The translations under genes and the position numbers were made by a program. From an uncultured Bacteroidales bacterium (lineage in GTDB: Bacteria > Bacteroidota > Bacteroidia > Bacteroidales > Muribaculaceae), in NCBI GenBank assembly GCA_900552315.1, contig URZM01000139.1, forward strand, positions 1 through 5,823: a DNA stretch of 5,823 nt, given 5' to 3'. Under the pieces are notes generated by a model. That model was not told the DNA's origin. It did no database searches and worked only from the letters and a program-made list of their open reading frames with translations. Shown here in pieces: positions 1 through 5,760 of the stretch. How positions within the stretch are numbered: the first letter of the stretch is position 1; every line of letters starts with the position of its first letter.

Positions 1-1064
1 CAAGGGTATGAGCTTTCGGAGTTTCCGGCACGGGCGGCGAACTCCCATTCGGCCTCGGTGGGGAGACGGTAAGGCTCCACGTACACGCCCTCGCGTCCCA
101 GGGAGCGGCGCAGGTAGTCGGTGCGCCAGTTGGAGAAGGCGTTGGCCTGGTCCCAGCTCACGCCCACCACGGGGTAGTCGTTGTAGCCTGCGTGGGAGAA
201 ATACATGCGGGTGTAAGGCTCGTTGTACGCGTTCTCGAAATCGTTGATCCAACAGGTGGTGTCGGGGTAGACGTTCACGATGTAGGTGTTCAGGAAATCG
301 TAGTCTCCGGTAAGGGGACGGCTCACGGTCTCGCGCACTATGCGGCCCTCGTCGTCGAAATAAGCCGTGTCCTTGCTTATGGTGGGCAGCTCGGTGCTGA
401 CGGCGTGGTCCGTGTTGTAGTCTCGGCGGGTGGGGGCGAGCCTGTTCTGGCGCTTGGCGGCCGCCGTGTGGTTGTATATCTCGTATCGGTAGTTGAGCTG
501 GGTGGGGTCAAGCTCGCGGCGGCCTGTTATGGGGTTGGTGCGGTATACGCTCTCTATGGCACGCTGCTCGTCCTCGTTGGCGTTGCGCCAGGGTATGGCC
601 TTGTTCCAGTTGAGGTAGGGCTTTATGGGGTTGCCCTCCTTGTCCTCCTCGATTTTGAAATCCTCGTTGCCTCCGTAGGCGGGGTCTGCGAGGCGTTCGC
701 GGATAATGGAGTCACGCACCCAGAATACGAACTGCTTGTATTTGCTGTTCGTGACCTCGGTCTCGTCCATCCAGAAGGCGTCCACGCTCACCCCCCTGGG
801 GTCAGCCTTTATTCCCCACACGCTGTCGTCGGCGGCCGGCCCCATCTTCCAGGCTCCCCGGTCCACGAGCACCATGCCGTAAGGGGTGGGCTCGGAGTAT
901 GATGCGCCTCCCACGCCGGTGACCTCGCCGCCGGCGGCGCTGCTGCGCGAGGCCATGCAGGAGGAGAGGGCGAAGGCCCCCAGAGTCATACCGCCCAGCA
1001 GGAGAGTGAGGTTGCGACTCCCTTGCGGGAGACTGCGCAGATATGTCTTCAGTGTCTGTTTCAT
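1..1064 (-). CDS. gldK: GldK/PorK, type IX secretion ring lipoprotein (C-terminus off the left edge)
   Basis: GldK (PorK) is an outer-membrane lipoprotein that forms, with GldN, the periplasmic ring of the type IX secretion system. My translation from ATG at 1064 gives 354 codons before the window edge. Residues 1-36 are a lipoprotein signal: basic start, hydrophobic stretch, lipobox LSSC with the lipidated Cys at 36. The residues after Cys36 (MASRSS) carry no acidic surface-export signal, which fits a periplasm-facing protein. An FGE-sulfatase fold starts near 63 (GMVLVDRGAWKMGP), with DETEVTNSKYKQF at 100-112, YPVVGVSWDQANAFSNW at 297-313 and YRLPTEAEWEFAARAG at 332-347. The roughly 185-residue stretch between the first two motifs is much longer than in plain formylglycine-generating enzymes and fits GldK. 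It lies 47 nt after porP, the usual porP-gldK order; gldL, gldM and gldN would be expected further left. Another FGE-fold lipoprotein is the only real alternative. Confidence 0.93.
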   Translation of the reverse strand, partial: MKQTLKTYLRSLPQGSRNLTLLLGGMTLGAFALSSCMASRSSAAGGEVTGVGGASYSEPTPYGMVLVDRGAWKMGPAADDSVWGIKADPRGVSVDAFWMDETEVTNSKYKQFVFWVRDSIIRERLADPAYGGNEDFKIEEDKEGNPIKPYLNWNKAIPWRNANEDEQRAIESVYRTNPITGRRELDPTQLNYRYEIYNHTAAAKRQNRLAPTRRDYNTDHAVSTELPTISKDTAYFDDEGRIVRETVSRPLTGDYDFLNTYIVNVYPDTTCWINDFENAYNEPYTRMYFSHAGYNDYPVVGVSWDQANAFSNWRTDYLRRSLGREGVYVEPYRLPTEAEWEFAARAGNSESSYP

Positions 1065-1111
1065 ATTGATGCGTGTGTATTTTGCGTAAAGTTTCCGTGT
1101 GCGGCTCCGGG

Positions 1112-2095
1112 TCACATCAGCCGTATGGAGCGGTGGCGGTTCTTGTTCTTTTGCGAGAAATCGAGCTTGAGCGAGTATCCGGCCACTATCTCGTGGCTGC
1201 CGGATGAGACCTTGGCTATTGCCGAGAGCGGATACTCGTAGCTGTAGCCCAGATAGAAATTCTTGAACTCGGCTCCAAGGCTCACGTTCACGCCCGATTT
1301 CCACCTGTAGCCCAGTCCGAAACTGAACATGCGGTTGTATCTGGCCCGCATGTCCACCTGGCCGGTGAAGTCGGTCAGGTCGGTCATCACAATCAGAGAG
1401 GGCTGCAATTCAAATAACGTGTTTTTGAGCGGAATATTGCTGCCTGCCGTAAAATATAGCGTGCGGTCGATCGGTATCTCGTACTCCTGGCTCTCGTTGC
1501 TCTCGGAGCCCTCGATGCTCATCCTCACCACCGGGGCGAGCAGATGGCGGCCGGAGAGGCCGACATAGAATTTGGGGTGGGTGTACCACAGACCGGCGCT
1601 CAGGTCTACGGTGTTGCCCGCGAGGTCCTGGGTAGGTATGGCCTCGTCGCTCTCGTGGTAGTCGTCGCCGTCGGGGAGCTCGACCTCGCTTCCCTTGAAG
1701 GCGGAGTTGACGTATGCGGCCTGCACGCCTATGCTCAGCTCCCCTTTGAACAGGCGGAGCTTGTAGGAGGCCTGCACGCCCAGGTCCAGGTTTGAGAAGA
1801 GGCCCTGGCTCTCCTGCATGAGGCTCACGCCCACGCCTATGCGCTTCTTGCCTATCTTTACGGGCATGTCGGCGGTGCCGGTGAAGGACTTGGGGGCGTT
1901 GTGGACGCCGAGCCATTGCAGGCGCGCGCCTCCGCGTATGCGCAGATAGTCCGTGCTGCCGGTGGCCGCCGCGTTGTAAAGCGTGGGTAGCTGGTAGTAG
2001 TGCGAGAACAGGGGATCCGCGTTCTGGGCGACGGCCACGCCCCACAGCGGGAGCATGGCGGCCAGCGGAATCAATATCTTAATATGCGTTTTCAA
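1112..2095 (-). CDS. porP: PorP/SprF family type IX secretion membrane protein
   Basis: PorP/SprF proteins are outer-membrane barrels associated with the type IX secretion system. The product is 327 residues, typical for the family. Residues 1-23 form a signal peptide (MKTHIK, hydrophobic core, likely cleavage AVA/Q). The mature start QNADPLFSHYYQLPTLYNAA is the PorP hallmark. The rest is alternating beta-strand sequence, and the end, with GSHEIVAGYSLKL near 299-311 followed by a basic RSIRLM terminus, is also typical. The start codon is TTG (2095-2093). No ATG lies between the upstream stop and this point, and the next in-frame ATG (codon 14) would remove most of the signal peptide. Family members usually begin with a short Met-Lys signal, which agrees with TTG. 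It sits 36 nt after porT and 47 nt before gldK, so the three are probably cotranscribed. Family assignment is firm; the exact start is less so. Confidence 0.92.
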   Translation of the reverse strand: MKTHIKILIPLAAMLPLWGVAVAQNADPLFSHYYQLPTLYNAAATGSTDYLRIRGGARLQWLGVHNAPKSFTGTADMPVKIGKKRIGVGVSLMQESQGLFSNLDLGVQASYKLRLFKGELSIGVQAAYVNSAFKGSEVELPDGDDYHESDEAIPTQDLAGNTVDLSAGLWYTHPKFYVGLSGRHLLAPVVRMSIEGSESNESQEYEIPIDRTLYFTAGSNIPLKNTLFELQPSLIVMTDLTDFTGQVDMRARYNRMFSFGLGYRWKSGVNVSLGAEFKNFYLGYSYEYPLSAIAKVSSGSHEIVAGYSLKLDFSQKNKNRHRSIRLM

Positions 2096-2131
2096 CAGCC
2101 GGTTGCCGATTAGGGAATTGATAATCAGTGG

Positions 2132-2908
2132 TTACTCAAAGTAGAAGGTGAGCACTATCATGTTGTTCTTGACCTTGCTCAGGGACTCTGTCATCTTCAT
2201 CATGGAGGGGTCGTCGGCGAGATCCGGGCGGTCATGCTTCAGCACGTCGGTGAGGCCGAAGCAGAACTTTATTTCAGGATTGAGCTTGAAGAAAGGGAGG
2301 TAGAAATCGCATCCGAGTCCCACGGTGAGGTACGCGTCCGTACTGTTGAACTGAAGGAAGTCGCTGCGCTTCTTGCTCACGTCCAGGGTGCCCATGACGC
2401 CGCATGTGACGTAGGGGCGGGCGTTCTTGTATCGGTCGCCCGAAATCTTGAGGTCGAGGGGGAACACCACGTAGGCGCTCTTCACGTCCTGTTTCTCCAC
2501 GGTGCCGGAGCCGGCCTCGCGGAAATGCACGGTCTTGTTGCCGAAATACATGCCCGGGCTGAACCTGAGGTTGAAATATTTGTGCAGGCGGAGGTCTCCG
2601 AGCACGTTGACGCAGAACCCGGGGCTGTAGGACGGCACCTCGGCGAACCAGTTCTCGCCCTCGGGGGTGGTGTAGCCGTTGTGGTTGAACTTCAGGTCCT
2701 GAAAGTGCATCCCGACCGAGAAGCCCAGGTGCCAGCGCTTCTGGTCGGCATACAGGCGGTTGCCCACGAAGTCATTTCGCTGGGCGGAGGCCCCGAGCGC
2801 GCACAGAGCCAGGAGCACGAGTGCGAGCACCCGCGCCGTGAGGCGGAGGGAAAGCCGTGAGCCGCGAGGGCATCGGGAGAGGAAATATGAATGGGAACAA
2901 AGCGTCAT
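2132..2908 (-). CDS. porT: PorT-like outer-membrane beta-barrel protein (probable type IX secretion component)
   Basis: PorT is an outer-membrane barrel required for type IX secretion in Porphyromonas gingivalis. This 258-residue product has a signal peptide: long basic n-region, hydrophobic core about 27-40, likely cleavage ASA/Q after residue 42. The mature protein is of the small 8-strand barrel type and has the PorT-like opening WHLGFSVGMHFQDLKFNHNG (59-78), then FNLRFSPGMYFGNKTV (112-127), YVVFPLDLKI (146-155), RPYVTCGVMG (164-173) and an aromatic C-terminus VLTFYFE. ATG at 2908 is the only start giving a complete signal peptide. The frame stays open upstream to 3145, but that extension would run into dgt and has no coding character. 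It ends 36 nt before porP, in the same reading frame. The T9SS neighbourhood supports PorT over a generic barrel of the same superfamily, which is the main alternative. Confidence 0.8.
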   Translation of the reverse strand: MTLCSHSYFLSRCPRGSRLSLRLTARVLALVLLALCALGASAQRNDFVGNRLYADQKRWHLGFSVGMHFQDLKFNHNGYTTPEGENWFAEVPSYSPGFCVNVLGDLRLHKYFNLRFSPGMYFGNKTVHFREAGSGTVEKQDVKSAYVVFPLDLKISGDRYKNARPYVTCGVMGTLDVSKKRSDFLQFNSTDAYLTVGLGCDFYLPFFKLNPEIKFCFGLTDVLKHDRPDLADDPSMMKMTESLSKVKNNMIVLTFYFE

Positions 2909-2932
2909 CAATAAGAAAACGCCCTTGGGCTG

Positions 2933-2940
2933 CAAATATT
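2933..2940 (-). promoter_or_regulatory. Candidate -7 promoter box for the porT-porP-gldK operon
   Basis: Read on the minus strand the bases are AATATTTG, seven of eight matching the Bacteroidota primary-sigma -7 consensus TAnnTTTG, 24 nt upstream of the porT ATG. I see no TTTG-like -33 element at the expected distance, so this is a weak call. If it is used, the leader before porT would be only about 15-20 nt. Confidence 0.35.
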
Positions 2941-2946
2941 GTATGC

Positions 2947-2961
2947 GGCGCGTGAGGCGCC
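2947..2961. repeat. Short inverted repeat upstream of porT, possible operator
   Basis: The bases GGCGC, then GTGAG, then GCGCC form a perfect 5-bp inverted repeat with a 5-base spacer. It lies just upstream of the candidate porT -7 box, in the spacer region where a regulator could block polymerase. In GC-rich DNA such a short repeat may be chance, and no regulator gene is in the window. Confidence 0.25.
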
Positions 2962-3001
2962 ACTGCAGGCACACCCCGGGCATCGCAGGGGAGGGACGGG
3001 A

Positions 3002-3033
3002 TTTCGGGGATTGGGATTTTTTGATTATTTTTG
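3002..3033 (+). promoter_or_regulatory. Bacteroidota-type promoter for dgt
   Basis: TATTTTTG at 3026-3033 matches the Bacteroidota -7 consensus TAnnTTTG at every defined base. TTTC at 3002-3005 lies 20 nt upstream and is one mismatch from the -33 consensus TTTG, at the standard spacing. The region is AT-rich in a GC-rich context. Transcription would start near 3038-3042. That makes an ATG at 3042 essentially leaderless, whereas the preferred dgt start at 3084 gets a leader of about 42-46 nt. No clear ribosome binding site precedes either ATG, as is usual in this phylum. Confidence 0.6.
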
Positions 3034-3083
3034 CGGTGATTATGGACCGTACAGTTACAGAGACGTCGCCGCGCCCGCGCGCC

Positions 3084-4415
3084 ATGCAGTGGGAGAGGCT
3101 CATATCCAGCATGCGTCTGGGGCTTGAGGAGTACCACGACCCCAAGAGCAGGTCGCGCTCGGATTTTCAGCGCGACTATGACCGCATGATTTTCTCCTCG
3201 CCGTTCCGCCGGCTGCAGAACAAGACGCAGGTGTTCCCGCTGCCGGGCCACATCTTCGTGCACAACCGTCTGACCCACAGCCTTGAGGTGAGTTCGGTGG
3301 GCAGGAGTATGGCCAACGCCGTGGCTGACTCCTTGCGCCACAAGTACAAGGAAGAGCCTTGGGCGCCCCTGTTCCACCACATGGGGGACATCACGGCCAC
3401 GGCGTGCCTGTGCCATGACATGGGCAACCCCCCTTTCGGGCACTCGGGCGAGAAGGCCATCTCCACCTTCTTCAGCGAGAGGGAGGGGAGGGGCCTGAAG
3501 GAGATGCTCTCCCCTGCGGAGTGGAGCGATTTCACCCATTTCGAGGGGAACGCCAACTCGCTGCGCCTGCTCACCCACCAGTTCGCGGGGCGCCGGCCGG
3601 GAGGTTTCGCCATGACATACTCGGCCCTGGCCTCCATAGTCAAGTATCCGTACAATTCGGTACAGGCGGGCCCGGGGGGCAAGTTCGGATTTTTCATGTC
3701 GGAGCTTGAGACTTACCGCAAGATAGCCCGGGAGCTGGGCATCCCTGCCCTGGACGGGGAGGGCACGCGCTTCATGCGCCATCCGTTGGTATATATAGTG
3801 GAGGCGGCGGACGACATCTGTTACCAGATCATGGACATAGAGGACGCGCACAAGCTCAAGATCCTGGGCCATGCCGACACGGTGGAGCTGCTCATGGGTT
3901 TCGTGGACCCGGCGCAGGCTCCGCGCGTGCATGCCACCTTGAGCCGTGTCTCCGACCCCAACGAGCAGGTGGCCTATCTGCGCTCGTCGGCCATAGGGGT
4001 GCTGACCGAGGGGTGCGCCCGCACGTTCCTGGAGCATGAGCGCGACATATTGCGCGGGGAGCTGAAGGGGTCGCTCATATCGAACATGGCAGACCGGCAC
4101 GTGTGCCAGGCCTACGCCGAGTGCTCGAAGGCAGCTTATGCCCATATATATGCGGCTCCGGAGGTGGTGGAGGTGGAACTGGCCGGACACCGCATAATCA
4201 ACTATCTGCTCCAGAGGCTGATAGAGGCGGTGATGAGACCTGAGGACTATGCCTCGCGCCTGCTGCTGCACAAGGTGCCTGTGCAGTATGACACGAAGGC
4301 GCCTACGCCATACGGACGCATACAGAGCGTGCTGGACCATGTGAGTGCCATGACGGACGTGTATGCCCTGGACCTGTTCCGCAAGCTGAACGGTTCGAGC
4401 CTCCCCGCCGTTTAA
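3084..4415 (+). CDS. dgt: Deoxyguanosinetriphosphate triphosphohydrolase (dGTPase), HD superfamily
   Basis: dGTPase hydrolyses dGTP to deoxyguanosine and inorganic triphosphate in the cytoplasm and helps set dNTP pools. From ATG 3084 the product is 443 residues, normal for the family. The metal-binding HD signature is complete: His65 in NRLTHSLEVS, His111-Asp112 in CLCHDMGNPPFGHSGE, and the distal Asp in EAADDICYQ (243/244). FSSPFRRLQNKTQVFPLPG (37-55) and FEGNAN (153-158) are further dGTPase motifs. I chose 3084 because the resulting start, MQWERLISSMRLGLEEYHD, lines up with the Bacteroides form as I remember it (Met-x-Trp-x-x-Leu-Ile-Ser). ATG 3042, in frame, would add 14 residues rich in Pro, Arg and Thr. 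Its own promoter lies at 3002-3033, divergent from the T9SS genes. The TPM gene follows 60 nt downstream and is probably cotranscribed. Function is clear; only the start is open. Confidence 0.95.
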   Translation: MQWERLISSMRLGLEEYHDPKSRSRSDFQRDYDRMIFSSPFRRLQNKTQVFPLPGHIFVHNRLTHSLEVSSVGRSMANAVADSLRHKYKEEPWAPLFHHMGDITATACLCHDMGNPPFGHSGEKAISTFFSEREGRGLKEMLSPAEWSDFTHFEGNANSLRLLTHQFAGRRPGGFAMTYSALASIVKYPYNSVQAGPGGKFGFFMSELETYRKIARELGIPALDGEGTRFMRHPLVYIVEAADDICYQIMDIEDAHKLKILGHADTVELLMGFVDPAQAPRVHATLSRVSDPNEQVAYLRSSAIGVLTEGCARTFLEHERDILRGELKGSLISNMADRHVCQAYAECSKAAYAHIYAAPEVVEVELAGHRIINYLLQRLIEAVMRPEDYASRLLLHKVPVQYDTKAPTPYGRIQSVLDHVSAMTDVYALDLFRKLNGSSLPAV

Positions 4416-4430
4416 CAATAAAAATGTAAA

Positions 4431-4450
4431 GTCCCGGCCTGCCCCGGGGC
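4431..4450 (+). other. GC-rich stem-loop between dgt and the TPM gene
   Basis: GTCCCGG (4431-4437) pairs with CCGGGGC (4444-4450) over 7 bp with one T-G wobble and a 6-base loop. On the plus strand no T-run follows, so it is unlikely to stop transcription from dgt into the next gene; it might protect the upstream mRNA end or attenuate. On the minus strand the same hairpin is followed by a T-rich stretch (4430 down to 4411), so it could terminate antisense transcription. All of this is structural inference. Confidence 0.4.
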
Positions 4451-4475
4451 GCAAGACACGCGAACACGACATGAT

Positions 4476-5741
4476 ATGAAGAGATACGTGACCACGCTGC
4501 TTCTCGTAATCCTGACCATGGGCATCGCCCTGGCGGATGCGGTGAAGATCTACACCCCGGCCGATGTGCCGAATGTACAGAAAGAGGACATAACGCAGTT
4601 TGTGAGTGACCCGGCGCACTTTATGAGCGACGACGCTCGCGCCAAGGCGAACTCCAAGCTGTGCGAGCTGCGGGACAGCACCACGGCCGAGGTGGCCGTG
4701 GTCATACTCCCGAGCATAGGAGACGCGGACATATTCAATTTCGCGCAACAGCTGGCCACGAAATGGGGCATAGGCAAGGCCGACAAGGACAACGGCATGC
4801 TCGTGCTCTTCGACATGGACGGGCATCAGGTGCGCGTGCACCCGGGCCAGGGACTGGAGGGGATATTCACCGACGTGGCCTGCCGGCGCCTGATAAACGA
4901 GGTGATAGTGCCTCCGCTGAAGACCGGAGACATCAACGACGCGGTGCTTGACCTCTCGGACAAGCTCTACCAGGTGATGACGGACCCGGAGGCGGCTGCC
5001 GAGATACGGTCTCCCAAAGGGAACGAGGGTCCCCGCTCGCCTATCAACCTGTGGTACCTGATGCTTGTGCCCATCATAGCCACGGGGGCGCTCTATACGG
5101 CCCTGTGCAAGCGCATGTGGCACCTGAGGGGCAAATCGGACTATGAGAAGGCCCGCGAGCTGCATGACGGCACCTCCACGGTGATGGACGTGGTGCTGTG
5201 CGTGCTGACGCTTGGCCTGGGCGTTCCGGCGGTACTCATACGCATGTGGGCCGCCAGACATTACAGGGACAAGGCGCGCAAGTGCGACGTGTGCGGCACG
5301 CGCATGGAGAAGCTGCCGGAGGATGAGGACAACAAGTACCTGAGCGAGGCTCAGGACATGGAGGAGAAGCTCAGGTCCGTGGACTATGACGTGTGGCTGT
5401 GCCCTAAATGCGGCGCCACGGAGGTCTTCCCGTTCCCGGAGCTGAACACGGGCTACAGCGACTGCCCGTATTGCCACACCAAGGCCATGCATCTGCTCTA
5501 CAACACCGTGCAGCGCCCGGCCACTGCCACGCGCAAGGGACTTGGGGTGAAGGTGTATGAGTGCAGGCATTGCGGCAAGCGGCTCTCGCGTCCGTACGAG
5601 CTGCCGATAGCGGCAGGCGCCGCCCCGGTAATCATCGGGGGCATCGGTGGCGGTCGCGGTGGCGGCGGTTTCAACGGGCCGACCGGCGGGGGCTTCGGCG
5701 GCGGCAGTTTCGGCGGCGGGGGCTCCACCGGCTCCTGGTGA
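4476..5741 (+). CDS. Membrane-anchored TPM-domain protein with four CxxC zinc knuckles and glycine-rich tail
   Basis: The 421-residue product starts with a signal peptide or anchor (about 5-21, LLLVILTMGIALADA). Residues 35-170 form a TPM (TLP18.3/Psb32/MOLO-1) domain, with VAVVILPSIGDADIFNFAQQ (74-92 region), WGIGKADKDNGMLVLF (97-112) and RVHPGQGLEGIFTD (120-133). Some TPM domains act as phosphatases and others in membrane-complex upkeep; the role here is unknown. Two hydrophobic segments follow (about 191-210 and 236-257). Then come four CxxC pairs (270/273, 309/312, 330/333, 363/366), enough for two zinc ribbons, and a Gly-rich tail ending GSTGSW, an ending seen in many TPM proteins. ATG 4476 gives a complete signal sequence. 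The 60-nt gap after dgt has no recognisable promoter, suggesting an operon, although no functional link to dGTP hydrolysis is known. Domain call is firm; function is not. Confidence 0.88.
   Translation: MKRYVTTLLLVILTMGIALADAVKIYTPADVPNVQKEDITQFVSDPAHFMSDDARAKANSKLCELRDSTTAEVAVVILPSIGDADIFNFAQQLATKWGIGKADKDNGMLVLFDMDGHQVRVHPGQGLEGIFTDVACRRLINEVIVPPLKTGDINDAVLDLSDKLYQVMTDPEAAAEIRSPKGNEGPRSPINLWYLMLVPIIATGALYTALCKRMWHLRGKSDYEKARELHDGTSTVMDVVLCVLTLGLGVPAVLIRMWAARHYRDKARKCDVCGTRMEKLPEDEDNKYLSEAQDMEEKLRSVDYDVWLCPKCGATEVFPFPELNTGYSDCPYCHTKAMHLLYNTVQRPATATRKGLGVKVYECRHCGKRLSRPYELPIAAGAAPVIIGGIGGGRGGGGFNGPTGGGFGGGSFGGGGSTGSW
5637..5729 (+). repeat. Low-complexity glycine-coding tract
   Basis: This GGC/GGT/GGG-rich stretch encodes residues 388-418 of the TPM protein, with short units such as GGGR, GGGF and FGGGSF. 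It lies inside the gene and is typical of TPM-family C-termini rather than an independent repeat. Its repetitive bases may favour length changes between strains. Confidence 0.6.
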
Positions 5742-5760
5742 GCGGCGTGAGGCCGGACAT

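Noticed and set aside
192..902. A 236-codon open frame on the plus strand
   Set aside because: It is antisense to gldK, whose lipobox and FGE-fold motifs are unmistakable. The translation is a Val/Gly-rich low-complexity shadow.
1065..1111. Possible promoter between porP and gldK
   Set aside because: No TAnnTTTG or TTTG-like pair and no hairpin is visible on the minus strand; the gap is best read as intra-operon spacing.
1410..2045. A 211-codon minus-strand frame inside porP
   Set aside because: It is a shifted-frame shadow of porP, Arg/Pro/His-rich with no domain, while the porP frame has a signal peptide and family motifs.
2760..3083. N-terminal extension of the dgt frame to 2760 or 3042
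   Set aside because: The long form overlaps porT and runs through the promoter. The 3042 form adds 14 residues that do not fit the family start and would be leaderless.
2909..3145. N-terminal extension of the porT frame to 3145
   Set aside because: It would bury the signal peptide in the middle of the protein, overlap the start of dgt and cross the candidate promoter. ATG 2908 gives a proper signal peptide.
4471..4479. Mini-frame ATG-ATA-TGA overlapping the TPM start
   Set aside because: Two codons only. Its stop overlaps the real ATG at 4476 and could in principle couple initiation, but such a pattern is easily chance.
2772..5570. A 932-codon open frame on the minus strand, antisense to dgt and most of the TPM gene
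   Set aside because: It lies opposite two genes with clear domains, its translation is rich in His, Arg and Val with no recognisable motif, and GC-rich genes commonly leave such antisense frames open. A real gene here would overlap two genes almost entirely.
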